DNA from: Herbaspirillum sp. meg3
GTDB lineage: Bacteria; Pseudomonadota; Gammaproteobacteria; Burkholderiales; Burkholderiaceae_D
DNA: 64,000 nt
Reading direction: 5' to 3'
Assembly: GCF_002257565.1 (NCBI RefSeq)
Contig: NZ_CP022736.1
Span: 3,286,001 to 3,350,000, forward strand
A program made the position numbers and the translations under genes. Numbering within the stretch: the first letter of the stretch is position 1; each line of letters starts with the position of its first letter. This document shows, piece by piece, positions 1 to 8,986 of the stretch. The notes under the pieces were generated by a model. It did not search any database, was not told the origin of the DNA, and saw nothing but the letters and a program-made list of their open reading frames with translations.

Positions 1-299
1 CTGTGGCTCTCTTTGTTCTTCCAATGCTACCAATAGCGGCCTATGGGATCGGTAGAATTAATGCCGAAAACATCCTTGAGGGAAAAAAATTTCAGTACGT
101 AGTTGATTCTTCTACCAGTGCTCCACTCATGGCATTGAGATTTTTAGGTCACACTGGAGACTTTATTTTCTGCTGGGATCCAACAAAGAAAACACTACTT
201 ATAAACAAGTTTGACGGGGCAAAATCACTTGTATTGAAGAATTTTGTTAGCACCGAAAGAACTGAGACTGTCGCACCAGAAAATAGCAAAGAGAAATAA
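1..299 (+). CDS. C-terminal part of an unrecognised, probably membrane-anchored protein (5' end outside window)
   Basis: An open frame enters from the left edge and ends at a TAA at 297-299, giving about 98 visible residues. It begins with a hydrophobic stretch (LFVLPMLPIAAYGIG), likely the end of a transmembrane segment, followed by a polar tail of about 80 residues without a motif I know. A GTG at position 3 could serve as a start, but no ribosome site can be judged, so the gene is probably truncated by the window. Base composition is clearly more AT-rich than the neighbouring cus genes, which fits accessory DNA. Function unknown. Confidence 0.5.
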   Translation, partial: VALFVLPMLPIAAYGIGRINAENILEGKKFQYVVDSSTSAPLMALRFLGHTGDFIFCWDPTKKTLLINKFDGAKSLVLKNFVSTERTETVAPENSKEK

Positions 300-406
300 T
301 TCCGTAACGATGACAATGAAGCCAAAGCACCTTTTGATTAAGATAACAGCGACGAAGTCGGTATCTTTGATATGGGCGAACGATTTCTCACCTATAAAAC
401 AAAAAA

Positions 407-436
407 GCTCGTGATCGGAATGGACCGATCACGAGC
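407..436 (-). terminator. Rho-independent terminator of the cus operon
   Basis: A perfect 12-bp stem (GCTCGTGATCGG with CCGATCACGAGC) closes a 6-nt loop. Read on the minus strand it is followed by a T-rich run (complement of aaaacaaaaaa), so it should end leftward transcription arriving from cusF, 130 nt upstream. The plus strand has no T-run after the stem. Confidence 0.75.
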
Positions 437-565
437 GAGTCAGCCTTTCAGCTGAAGAGGAGATGTCAGATTCAACTTTACGGCTGGCTTCCGTTTTTAA
501 CTATCGGGACTTTCCTTATTTTCAGTTGGCAACACCACCGAGTGGCGAGCACAACCTGCACCTGG

Positions 566-907
566 CTACTTGGCCGGGCGAATGGCCGTCACCACCGGCG
601 ACATACCGCTTCCCTTCAGATCAAACGACACTTGATCGCCGACTTTGACACCCTTGAGCAACTTCTCATTCGATACTTTGAAAGCCATGGTCATCGCCGA
701 CCAGTTCAATTCCTTGATAGGTTGATGGGCAAGAATGATGGTGTTTTGTTTGGTATCAATATCTTTGACGACGCCAACGCCGTGAGCAACCTTCTCAGCC
801 GAGTTACTCTTACCCATGTTCATGTTTCCCATGTCTGCGGCGAAAACTGAGGCAGTGCCAATGAATGCAACGGCAGCGAAAGCAGCAGCGATAAAACGAT
901 TTTTCAT
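566..907 (-). CDS. cusF: Periplasmic copper-binding protein, CusF family
   Basis: 113 residues with a cleavable signal peptide (about 1-23, ending VFAAD). The single CusF domain has every known Cu(I)/Ag(I) ligand: His61, Trp69, Met72 and Met74 in the pattern H-x7-W-x2-M-x-M. CusF proteins carry Cu(I) or Ag(I) in the periplasm to the CusCBA pump. It is the last gene of the leftward cus set, 30 bp after cusA, with a good ribosome site (GAAAGGA) before its ATG. Methionines in the mature N-terminus (MGNMNMG) may also bind metal. The family call is certain; specificity for Cu versus Ag is inferred from the neighbours. Confidence 0.93.
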   Translation of the reverse strand: MKNRFIAAAFAAVAFIGTASVFAADMGNMNMGKSNSAEKVAHGVGVVKDIDTKQNTIILAHQPIKELNWSAMTMAFKVSNEKLLKGVKVGDQVSFDLKGSGMSPVVTAIRPAK

Positions 908-937
908 GATGAATTTCCTTTCAGATTAAAAGATAAA

Positions 938-3900
938 TCAAGCCTGTCCGGCTTTAGGTTGACGGCCGCGCATCAGGCGATATGCAGCCGGGATGACGAA
1001 CATGGAGAGCAAGGGAGCGGTGATCATCCCGCCCACCATGGGTGCGGCGATGCGGCTCATGACTTCGGAGCCGGCGCCGCTTCCCCACAAAATAGGAATC
1101 AGCCCGGCCAGAATGACGGCAACGGTCATCGCTTTGGGGCGAACGCGAAGCACGGCGCCTTCCCGGATCGCATCTTCAAGAACAGCTGTCGCCAGTGTCG
1201 TTCCGGATCCTTGCCGGGCAGCAGCGGCCTGTTTCAGGTACAGCAGCATGACGACGCCGAATTCGGCAGACACTCCCGCTAAAGCGATGAATCCGACACC
1301 GGTGGCAACCGACAGGTTGTAGCCTTGCAGATAAAGGAACCAAATGCCGCCGACCAGTGCGAATGGCAAGGAAGCCATGATCAGCGCTGCTTCGTCGATG
1401 CGCCGGAAGGTCAGATACAGCAGCACAAAGATGATCAGCAGTGTCGCCGGCACCACCAGTTTCAGACGTGCGTTGGCACGCTCCAGATACTCGAATTGTC
1501 CCGAGTAGGCAATGCTGAGCCCCGGCGCCAGTTTCACCTTGGCAGCCACCGCGGTGCGTAGATCGGCAACGACGGAAGCCAAATCCCGGTCCCGGACGTC
1601 GACGTAGATCCAGCCGCTCGGTCGTGCATTTTCGCTTTTCAGCATCGGCGGTCCGTCGCTGATCTTCAACTTGGCGACCGTACCCAGCGTGATCTGCTGG
1701 CCACTTCCGGTCAGAATCGGCAAGTCGCGCAGTTTCTCCAGCGAATCCCGGATTTCTCTCGGATAGCGAACACTGATGGGGTAACGCGCCAGCCCCTCAA
1801 CTGTTTCCCCCACGTTCTCGCCGCCGATTGCCGAGGACACGATACTTTGCACGTCGGCGATATTGAGTCCGTAGTTAGCGGCCGCGGACCGGTCAATATC
1901 GACGTCTACGTAACGGCCGCCGCTGAGACGTTCGGCGAGTGCTGAACTGACACCTGGAACCTGCTTGGCGACCTGTTCGATCTGTTGCGCCGTCTTGTCG
2001 ATATCGGCAAGGCTGGTTCCGGAGACCTTGACGCCGATCGGGCTTTTGATCCCGGTAGCCAGCATGTCCAGGCGATTGCGGATGGGAGGAACCCAAATGT
2101 TCGACAAGCCCGGCACCTTGACGACACGGTCGAGCTCATCGATCAATTTTGCCGGCGTCATGCCGGAGCGCCATTGATCGCGTGGCTTGAACTGGATGGT
2201 CGTCTCGAACATCTCCAGCGGCGCCGGATCGGTCGCGCTCTCGGCCCGGCCGGCTTTGCCGAAAACGCTGGCGACTTCCGGGACAGTCTTGATCAGGCGA
2301 TCAGTCTGCTGCAACAACTCGGATGCCTTGGATGCGGACAAGCCCGGCAAGGCGGACGGCATGTAGAGCAAATCGCCCTCATCCATCTGCGGCAGGAACT
2401 CACCGCCCAGCCGACTGATCGGCCATAGCGTCGTCAGCAAGGCCAGTCCGGCAATGACCAACGTCGTTTTCGGGCGACGCAGGACGGCCTCCAGCAGCGG
2501 TCTATAGCAACGAATCAGCCAACGATTCAGTGGGTTGCTGTTTTCCGAGGGGATGTTCCCGCGGATCATGTAGCCCATCAGGATAGGAATCAGCGTCACG
2601 GACAAGCCCGCGGCACCGGCCATGGCATAGGTCTTGGTAAACGCCAACGGCCCGAACAAGCGTCCCTCCTGTGCCTCCAGCGTGAACACCGGGATGAACG
2701 ACAAGGTGATAATCAACAGGCAAAAGAACAAGGTTGGTCCAACCTCGGCCGCCGCCTCGCCGATGACGCTCCAATGGGTTTCCCCTTGAAGAGATTGCCC
2801 TGGATGTTCATGCTTCCACACTTCGATATGCTTATGGGCGTTTTCGATCATGACCACCGCGGCATCGACCATGGCGCCGATCGCGATGGCGATCCCACCC
2901 AGCGACATGATGTTGGCGTTGACGCCCTGATAGCGCATCACGATGAAGGCAATCATGACGCCGAGCGGCAAAGAAACGATCGCCACCAGCGCCGAGCGGA
3001 GATGCCACAGGAACAGGCCGCACACTACCGCGACGACGATGAACTCCTCTAGCAGCTTGTTCGACAAGTTGTCGATAGCCCGGTCGATCAATTGACTGCG
3101 GTCGTAGACGGGAACGACCTCGACGCCCGATGGAAGACTCTTCTTGAGTTCTTCCAGTTTGGTCTTGACCGCGGCAATGGTGTCGCGCGCATTCTTGCCG
3201 GAACGCAGGATGACGACGCCGCCGACGGTTTCCCCCTGGCCGTTGAGCTCGGCGATACCGCGCCGCATCTCAGGCCCCAGTTGGATGGTCGCGACGTCTC
3301 CCAACTTGACGGGGACGCTGTTTTGCCCCGTCGCCAACGGGATATTGCGGAAGTCCGCCAGCGTCTTCAGATAGCCGGAAGCTCGCACCATGTATTCGGT
3401 TTCCGCCATCTCCAGCACCGAACCGCCGGTCTCTTGGTTGGCTTTTCTGATGGCGTCGACGACTTTGTCTTGCGTGATGCGGTAGGCAGCCAGTTTCACC
3501 GGATCGAGCACGATCTGGTATTGCTTGACCATCCCGCCGACCGTCGCAACTTCGGCCACATTGGGCAAGCTCTTGAGCTCATATTTCAGAAACCAGTCCT
3601 GCAGGCTGCGCAGCTGCGCCAGGTCGTGTTGCCCCGTCTTGTCGACCAAAGCGTACTCGTAGATCCAGCCGACCCCGGTGGCGTCCGGACCCAACGACGC
3701 CTTGGCCGAAGCCGGCAGGCGTCCTTGCACCTGGTTGAGGTACTCCAGCACCCGGGATCTAGCCCAGTACATATCGGTACCGTCCTCAAACAACACATAG
3801 ACGAAGGAATCGCCAAAGAAGGAATAGCCGCGCACGGTCTTCGCTCCCGGCACCGACAGCATGGTGGTCGCCAGCGGATAGGTCACCTGGTTCTCAACGA

Positions 3901-4078
3901 TCTGCGGCGCCTGGCCGGCATAGCTGGTGCGGATGATGACCTGGACATCCGACAGATCGGGCAAAGCATCCACCGGCGTCGTCTTAAGTGCCCAAACGCC
4001 CCATGCTCCAAGGAAAAGGACGACGAGCAAAACCAGAAAGCGACTCGCAATCGACCATTTGATGAGTTTCTCTATCAT
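938..4078 (-). CDS. cusA: Heavy-metal efflux RND pump, CusA type
   Basis: 1046 residues, the normal size of an HME-RND inner-membrane pump. An N-terminal membrane helix (about 12-31), a large periplasmic loop, the central membrane block with the VDAAVVMIENAHKH motif expected near residue 405, a second periplasmic loop and a C-terminal membrane block are all recognisable. The segment DMLATGIKSPIGVKV is characteristic of the monovalent-cation (CusA/SilA) branch and contains a methionine of the three-Met copper site; CzcA-type pumps differ here. It exports Cu(I)/Ag(I) by proton antiport together with CusB and CusC. The start overlaps the end of cusB by 4 bp, so translation is probably coupled. 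Confidence 0.95.
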   Translation of the reverse strand: MIEKLIKWSIASRFLVLLVVLFLGAWGVWALKTTPVDALPDLSDVQVIIRTSYAGQAPQIVENQVTYPLATTMLSVPGAKTVRGYSFFGDSFVYVLFEDGTDMYWARSRVLEYLNQVQGRLPASAKASLGPDATGVGWIYEYALVDKTGQHDLAQLRSLQDWFLKYELKSLPNVAEVATVGGMVKQYQIVLDPVKLAAYRITQDKVVDAIRKANQETGGSVLEMAETEYMVRASGYLKTLADFRNIPLATGQNSVPVKLGDVATIQLGPEMRRGIAELNGQGETVGGVVILRSGKNARDTIAAVKTKLEELKKSLPSGVEVVPVYDRSQLIDRAIDNLSNKLLEEFIVVAVVCGLFLWHLRSALVAIVSLPLGVMIAFIVMRYQGVNANIMSLGGIAIAIGAMVDAAVVMIENAHKHIEVWKHEHPGQSLQGETHWSVIGEAAAEVGPTLFFCLLIITLSFIPVFTLEAQEGRLFGPLAFTKTYAMAGAAGLSVTLIPILMGYMIRGNIPSENSNPLNRWLIRCYRPLLEAVLRRPKTTLVIAGLALLTTLWPISRLGGEFLPQMDEGDLLYMPSALPGLSASKASELLQQTDRLIKTVPEVASVFGKAGRAESATDPAPLEMFETTIQFKPRDQWRSGMTPAKLIDELDRVVKVPGLSNIWVPPIRNRLDMLATGIKSPIGVKVSGTSLADIDKTAQQIEQVAKQVPGVSSALAERLSGGRYVDVDIDRSAAANYGLNIADVQSIVSSAIGGENVGETVEGLARYPISVRYPREIRDSLEKLRDLPILTGSGQQITLGTVAKLKISDGPPMLKSENARPSGWIYVDVRDRDLASVVADLRTAVAAKVKLAPGLSIAYSGQFEYLERANARLKLVVPATLLIIFVLLYLTFRRIDEAALIMASLPFALVGGIWFLYLQGYNLSVATGVGFIALAGVSAEFGVVMLLYLKQAAAARQGSGTTLATAVLEDAIREGAVLRVRPKAMTVAVILAGLIPILWGSGAGSEVMSRIAAPMVGGMITAPLLSMFVIPAAYRLMRGRQPKAGQA

Positions 4079-5559
4079 GGCGCACTCCGATTCAGCTTCT
4101 CGATCACGTAGTCACCATTCTTTTCGTGAAAGCTGAAATACACGCTGTCGCCGGTCTTGAGACCTGACGCCATGTCGGGGCGCGCCAGCTTGAACGACAT
4201 CGTCATCGGTCCCCAGCCCAGCGATGGGACCGGACCATGAGAGAGCGTAATATCTGCGCCCTTGAGCGATTCAACTTTCCCGGTAGTGTCGTTGAGGGCG
4301 GCCTGAGTGGTATCAGCGACAGAAGATGGCGCTGTATTCAATCTCGTCAGCACACCTTTGAGGCTGGCCTCGGAATCGATCAGGAATTGCCCCGATGTGA
4401 CGATCTGCTGTCCCTCGGTAAGACCGTTCAATACGACGCTCTTGCCGTCGGCCTCCTGGCCAAGCTGCACTTCGACCGGCTGATAGCGTCCATCGCCCGT
4501 GGTAACCAGAACGACATTGCGAGTGCCGGTACGGATGACTGCCTCAGACGGTATCAACAGGCTTTGCGTCGCCCTTCCTGCACCCAAACTGATCTGGGCA
4601 TACATGCCTGGCTTCAACCTGCCGTCGCGGTTGGGTAATTCGACGCGCACCCGGAGCGTACGGCTGTCCGCATTTGTTTCCGGTAAAACGGCAAGGATTT
4701 TTCCGGTGAAATTTTCGCCCGGATAGGCAGAGAAATGGGTGTCCAGCTTGCCGCCGACATTGACCCGCCCGGCCTGCGCCTCAGGAATGGCCGCTTCCAG
4801 CCAGACGGTATCCAGACCATTTATCTTGGCCAGAGGAGCGCCTGCTGTTACCGTCATCCCGCTTCTTATATCAAGCGTCTGAATCAGGCCTGCGATGGGG
4901 GCAGTAATCGTCACAACGGTTTGGGGACGTGCACTCTTTTCAACGCGGCTGATCAGATCGCTGCTCATCCCGAGCAATTGCAAACGCTCGCGGGCAGCCT
5001 GGATCAATGCCGTGTCGTTTGTCTTAAGCACCGCCAGAAATTCCGCCTGCGCTCCGGCCCATTCAGGAATCAGCAGATCGACCAACGGCGCACCACGTAC
5101 TACGACATCACCGGGGGCTCGCGCATAGACGCGCTCCACGAAACCACTGCTGCGGGACTGCACAATCGCGACTTGACGGTCATTCAACTGCACGCTGGCG
5201 ACTGCGCTCACCGTTGCCGACAAGCTGCCTCGTTCCACTTTGGCAGTACGCATTCCCAGATTCTGAACAACGCCGGCATCGATTTTGACGCCGGCACCGT
5301 CTGCTTGCTCGTCAGCGTATTTGGGCACCAGCTGCATATCCATGAAAGGCGACTTGCCCGGCTTGTCGAAGCGCTGGTTCGGCATCATAGGGTCATACCA
5401 ATAGAGTGCCTTGCGCTCCGCCTGCTTGGCCTGGTCTGTTGTCTCGCTATGCATGGTCGGCATGGCGTTAGTACGGTGAGCGAACAAGTAACCGCTTGCT
5501 CCGCTTACGGCAGCGACAGCCGCCATCAGTACAGCGATTTGATAGGTATTTTTTTTCAT
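4075..5559 (-). CDS. cusB: Periplasmic adaptor of the Cus efflux system with fused C-terminal CusF domain
   Basis: 494 residues. After an N-terminal signal/anchor (about 8-27) comes a heavy-metal-binding YHS-like segment (YWYDPMMPNQRFDKPG then SPFMDMQLVPKYAD, Met-rich), then the usual hairpin, lipoyl and beta-barrel parts of a membrane fusion protein. The last roughly 75 residues are a CusF domain with the H-x7-W-x2-M-x-M ligands (SHGPVPSLGWGPMTMSF). It joins CusA to CusC and hands over Cu(I)/Ag(I). The built-in CusF domain is common in betaproteobacterial and SilB-like relatives and means the operon encodes two CusF domains. Its start overlaps cusC by 4 bp. Confidence 0.93.
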   Translation of the reverse strand: MKKNTYQIAVLMAAVAAVSGASGYLFAHRTNAMPTMHSETTDQAKQAERKALYWYDPMMPNQRFDKPGKSPFMDMQLVPKYADEQADGAGVKIDAGVVQNLGMRTAKVERGSLSATVSAVASVQLNDRQVAIVQSRSSGFVERVYARAPGDVVVRGAPLVDLLIPEWAGAQAEFLAVLKTNDTALIQAARERLQLLGMSSDLISRVEKSARPQTVVTITAPIAGLIQTLDIRSGMTVTAGAPLAKINGLDTVWLEAAIPEAQAGRVNVGGKLDTHFSAYPGENFTGKILAVLPETNADSRTLRVRVELPNRDGRLKPGMYAQISLGAGRATQSLLIPSEAVIRTGTRNVVLVTTGDGRYQPVEVQLGQEADGKSVVLNGLTEGQQIVTSGQFLIDSEASLKGVLTRLNTAPSSVADTTQAALNDTTGKVESLKGADITLSHGPVPSLGWGPMTMSFKLARPDMASGLKTGDSVYFSFHEKNGDYVIEKLNRSAP

Positions 5560-6800
5560 TGCAGATCCTCCCCATAAGCAAAATAGAGCTGCGCGGCTAT
5601 CGCCGCACGCTGTGCGTCTATATCGATAATTTTTAGTCGCTGATCGATGATTTCACGGCGTGCAGTCAGCACCGCGGTCAAATCATTCTTACCCGAGCGG
5701 TAACCTGCGTACTGAAAATCGAGCTTCTGTTGTGCCAGCGGTAACGTGGTCTGATTGGCCCGTTCCAGCTGGCGGGTCAAGGTCTGGTAGTCGGCGAGAT
5801 CGTTTTCCAGCTCGTTGGTGTGATCGCGCAGCATGGCTTCGCGGTCGGCATCGATCCGATATAGTTCCTGCTGTTTGGCGGCAATGCGAGGATCCTGTCG
5901 AGTTGATGGAGAAACAGGAATCTCAAAGGTGAATTGCACAGAAACCATGTTGCCGAACCGCGGATCGCGTCGCTGGTAGGCCAGCTCTACTCCCCAGTCT
6001 GATTTTTTCATGGCTTGCGCTTCGCGGACTTCGGCTTCTGCCTTGCGTGTTTCAGCAACAAAGGCTTGTAGTTCCGGATGCTTGTGCAGATGATCACGCA
6101 GGTGCTCCGCATCGATGTTCAAAACGGGCAAAGCGTCGACCAGCGGCTCATCTGCTTCGCCGCCGACATAACGGCGCAAATTCGCTTTTGCCTTGACCAG
6201 GTCGCGGACCAGATCGTCACGACGGTCAGCAAGCTGGGCCGCCTCTTGTTTAGGCATGACACTATCGGCAGCCTGTGTGCGACCGGATACGACCTGGGCG
6301 CGTACCGCATCTGACAAAAGAAGATTTTCTTTATCCAGGCTATCGAACAGCGAAATCTTGCGCTCCAGATAGTAGCGATTGAGCCATGCCAGGGCAGTCG
6401 CCCGGCGCAATTTCAAACGCTCGATCTTCTGTTGTGCTTCGGCGGTTTCGATTGAGGCTTCGGCTACAGCAACGCGAGCCTGACGTTTCGCAGAATTAGG
6501 AAAGTCCTGCATGACGCCAATCTTTTGCATCGTCATTGAATCTGCATTGAGCCGTCCTCGATCAGGACCAGAGACGGGATAGTTATCAATGCCGGCAACG
6601 ATTTTCGGATCAGGCAAAGCGCCGGCGGGTATCGCGGACGACTGAGCCGCCTGGATTTGTGCCCTGTTGGAGGCAAGGTTGGGAGACTGACGCTCGGCAA
6701 TGTCGAGCGCAGCGTTAAAAGACAAAGGGCCGGCTTGGGCAAGACCGAGCATCCCTGCGAGCAAAGCAAGCAAGGCCGTAGATATCCTTCGAAGGGACAT
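5556..6800 (-). CDS. cusC: TolC-family outer membrane channel of the Cus efflux system
   Basis: About 414 residues from the ATG at 6800, which has a GGGGTGA ribosome site at proper distance; the open frame runs 14 codons further upstream but those residues do not look like a signal peptide. From this start there is a clean signal peptide (RRISTALLALLAGMLGLAQAG). The rest is long alpha-helical, alanine/glutamine-rich sequence of the outer membrane efflux protein (TolC/OEP) family in two repeats. It forms the outer-membrane duct for CusBA. No lipobox Cys is seen after the signal peptide, unlike E. coli CusC. Confidence 0.88.
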   Translation of the reverse strand: MSLRRISTALLALLAGMLGLAQAGPLSFNAALDIAERQSPNLASNRAQIQAAQSSAIPAGALPDPKIVAGIDNYPVSGPDRGRLNADSMTMQKIGVMQDFPNSAKRQARVAVAEASIETAEAQQKIERLKLRRATALAWLNRYYLERKISLFDSLDKENLLLSDAVRAQVVSGRTQAADSVMPKQEAAQLADRRDDLVRDLVKAKANLRRYVGGEADEPLVDALPVLNIDAEHLRDHLHKHPELQAFVAETRKAEAEVREAQAMKKSDWGVELAYQRRDPRFGNMVSVQFTFEIPVSPSTRQDPRIAAKQQELYRIDADREAMLRDHTNELENDLADYQTLTRQLERANQTTLPLAQQKLDFQYAGYRSGKNDLTAVLTARREIIDQRLKIIDIDAQRAAIAAQLYFAYGEDLQ

Positions 6801-6889
6801 GTGTTCACCCCATAGCGTGACGGCGCGCACGAAGGCGCGCAAACAATCGCCCGGCAGCTAGGCCGGACGCATCAACGAATCAATGTGAT

Positions 6890-7258
6890 TTAGAGCGAAC
6901 GAGGAGGACGCCACAACCCGGATGGGTCGTGAGAAGGCAGAAACGATTCAGGCAGTATTGATACAGTATCGATCAACGGCAAGACCAACGTATTAATATC
7001 AAAAGAGGATGTTGTTGACGGAAAAACCTGGCAAATCTTGCAGGCATCACCCATTTTGCACGGCGCCGTCGATTGGGATGACTTGTCGGTGTCGGACATA
7101 TTCATCACGCAAGACTCATCTGCGGTGCTCGCCGACGCCGCCATTTCCATAGGAACAGAATTGGCATGCATCATTTCGGCCATGCGTACCGCGGCCAATC
7201 CCTCAAGAGGAATAGCAATCGCCAACAGCAGGATCAGAAATGTACGCAGCATTTTCAT
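6890..7258 (-). CDS. Small secreted Cys/Met-rich protein leading the cus operon
   Basis: 122 residues with a signal peptide (MLRTFLILLLAIAIPLEGLAA). The mature part has many Met residues (RMAEMMHANSVPMEM) and four Cys (CVMNM, CKMGDACKIC), and ends in a proline/arginine-rich tail. Small secreted proteins of this sort (CzcI/CopL-like) often head heavy-metal RND operons; I cannot assign it to a named family with confidence. It is the first gene of the leftward cus set, about 90 bp before cusC. A role in periplasmic metal binding or metal sensing is inference from composition and position. Confidence 0.65.
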   Translation of the reverse strand: MKMLRTFLILLLAIAIPLEGLAAVRMAEMMHANSVPMEMAASASTADESCVMNMSDTDKSSQSTAPCKMGDACKICQVFPSTTSSFDINTLVLPLIDTVSILPESFLPSHDPSGLWRPPRSL

Positions 7259-7337
7259 GAATTAGATTATAGACGAAGTCAGAGCGGTACAGTCAGGACG
7301 AGATATCAAATCTACTCGACAGATTTCCCCTTCCAAA

Positions 7338-8381
7338 TCACTGATGCTTTCGCTCGTTTCTAGCATCAATTCGCTCCAATGTTTCGATAGTATGCTGTGG
7401 ATAGGATCCCGTGAAATATTCGATAATCAAGGGATTCCCTGCAAAAAAGTGGCAACAAAGCTCACTCCATTCATCTCTTTCTATCTCCCCATTGATTTTG
7501 AATAGTTTCTCGGATTGCGTTTTGATTTGAGAAAGTGATTTTGCGTTGTAATTGAAATCTGAATCACGTCGCAGGAGATACTCGTCCTTTGTGAAATACT
7601 GCATGGCTCCGTCAAAATGTCGAAACGTACCCTGTTGAATATCAAATTCCGCGTGAAGATAGCGTGCAGGATAAACTTTATTATCGTGTCTTTTTAAACG
7701 GTAGCTTTCTATCTTCATCTCCAGAGCCTGAAACGTCTTAATGTTGCCTTCCTGGCTCCATTTGATATCAAGACAATAGGCACTCGAGAAGTGCATCTGA
7801 AGTTCTGAGTCAGTCAAAGTTGACGGAGGGCGGAGCTTGACGACACCAGAAGTGATCTCGGCGATGTTTTCATTGAATGGAGCACCATACCAAGTGTCTG
7901 CCTCTACGACATGTCCGTCATCGATATTGAGTTTGATGCGGTCCGCATCGAGAGAAATGTAGCGAGTCATGTGGGCGTTTGCCTTTCCCCAGAACAAGGC
8001 AATGAAATGGGGGGCGAAGCTATTGCATAAACCCAGTTCCCTTCTAAAATGAGAATGAGCCATGAAGGAAAACGTCTCGACCGAAAAATATCCCGGCCCA
8101 AATGCTTTGCTTGGATAGCGTCGTGATAGAGAATCAAAGCTGAAAAGACGATCCCGCTCTCGTGTTTCATTTTCGAGGAGTCGCTCAGTGATGCCCGGTG
8201 ACGACACAATGACGCCGATGGTGTAAAAGTAGGAAAAATGGTGAGCTTCCAGCACAATCCCTTGCGTCAGCGCATAGGCAGTGAATGCCTCGATTTGAGC
8301 GCTATGTTTTTTTAGCTGCGAGCGTTCACGGTCCACAATTGACTGTATATATTCCACCATGTAGTTATCTTCTTTTGGCAT
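7338..8381 (-). CDS. Unrecognised 347-residue protein
   Basis: The open frame extends to 8528, but the ATG at 8381 (MPKEDNYMVEY) has a clear AGAGGA ribosome site, and the upstream 49 codons translate the 23-bp repeat array, so 8381 is the likely start. No signal peptide or membrane helix is seen. The protein is rich in aromatic and charged residues (HHFSYFYTIG, FSYRRELG-like segments) with no motif that I recognise. Its codon use is AT-richer than the cus genes on its left, consistent with acquired DNA. It stands alone on the minus strand between the cus set and ynfA. Function unknown. Confidence 0.6.
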   Translation of the reverse strand: MPKEDNYMVEYIQSIVDRERSQLKKHSAQIEAFTAYALTQGIVLEAHHFSYFYTIGVIVSSPGITERLLENETRERDRLFSFDSLSRRYPSKAFGPGYFSVETFSFMAHSHFRRELGLCNSFAPHFIALFWGKANAHMTRYISLDADRIKLNIDDGHVVEADTWYGAPFNENIAEITSGVVKLRPPSTLTDSELQMHFSSAYCLDIKWSQEGNIKTFQALEMKIESYRLKRHDNKVYPARYLHAEFDIQQGTFRHFDGAMQYFTKDEYLLRRDSDFNYNAKSLSQIKTQSEKLFKINGEIERDEWSELCCHFFAGNPLIIEYFTGSYPQHTIETLERIDARNERKHQ

Positions 8382-8421
8382 GTTTTCCTCTGCTTCTTTG
8401 CATCTATGGCTTGGTGCGGAA

Positions 8422-8513
8422 TTGCGCATTACTTGACCAGTTAATTGCATTCGACTTGCCCAACCGTTTGCATCGAACTTGACCAAGCGATTGCATTTAA
8501 CTTGCGCAATCGT
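8422..8513. repeat. Tandem 23-bp repeat array, four degenerate units
   Basis: Four consecutive 23-bp units at 8422-8444, 8445-8467, 8468-8490 and 8491-8513 share the pattern TTGCATTNRACTTGNCCAANC. A partial unit follows (GAACTTAGCCAACATCG, from 8514) and a degenerate one may precede (from 8398). The array lies directly upstream of the 8381 gene. Confidence 0.75.
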
Positions 8514-8545
8514 GAACTTAGCCAACATCGTCCCCTCTGACTAAT

Positions 8546-8598
8546 CACCGCAGATTATGCGGTGATTAGCAATGATATTCTCCGCATAATCTGCGGTG
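8546..8598. repeat. Perfect 17-bp inverted repeat with 19-bp spacer
   Basis: CACCGCAGATTATGCGG at 8546-8562 is matched exactly in reverse at 8582-8598. Each arm also contains a small dyad (CCGCA-N5-TGCGG). There is no T-run on either side, so it is not a typical terminator, although it lies 56 bp beyond the end of ynfA. It resembles a site-specific recombination or element-end sequence; that reading is inference. Confidence 0.7.
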
Positions 8599-8653
8599 TT
8601 TAGATATACGCCTCGACTTTTGGCATGTGTGACTGAATATCGTGCTCGCAGCA

Positions 8654-8986
8654 CTATGCGGGATGCGGTTGAAACATGATGATTCCCATGCCGCCGATTG
8701 CAACGAGGGCTCCGGCAATATCCCAACGCGTTAATGGGACGCCCTCCACCAGACATAGCCAAACCAGCGCTACCGCAATGTAGAGGCCACCATAGGCAGC
8801 ATATGTACGAGCTGCCGCACTTGGATGGAGTGTCAGGAGCCATGAGAAGAGCGCCAAGGAAATAGCCGCAGGGATAAGCAGCCATGGACTCTTATCCTGC
8901 TTCAAAACAAGCCAAGGCAAGTAACAGCCAACAATTTCCGCAATGGCCGTTAGCACGAACAAGCTCACAATTTTTAGTAACTCCAA
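8654..8986 (-). CDS. ynfA: YnfA/UPF0060 family small inner-membrane protein
   Basis: 110 residues, four predicted membrane helices (about 5-25, 33-52, 60-79, 88-105), matching the length and sequence of the YnfA (UPF0060) family, including the AAYGGLYIAVALVWLC segment. YnfA relatives resemble small multidrug resistance transporters and have been linked to efflux of cationic compounds, but the substrate here is unknown. The likely start is a TTG at 8986 preceded by AAGGGG; no ATG with a ribosome site fits. It stands alone on the minus strand inside the accessory region. Confidence 0.88.
   Translation of the reverse strand: MELLKIVSLFVLTAIAEIVGCYLPWLVLKQDKSPWLLIPAAISLALFSWLLTLHPSAAARTYAAYGGLYIAVALVWLCLVEGVPLTRWDIAGALVAIGGMGIIMFQPHPA

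Noticed and set aside
463..850. Plus-strand frames facing cusF
   Set aside because: Overlap the certain cusF gene and its terminator region; no protein-like features.
3092..4111. 339-codon plus-strand frame antisense to cusA and cusB
   Set aside because: Shadow of the GC-rich cusA codons; composition is His/Arg/Asp-rich, no ribosome site, and cusA is unmistakable on the other strand.
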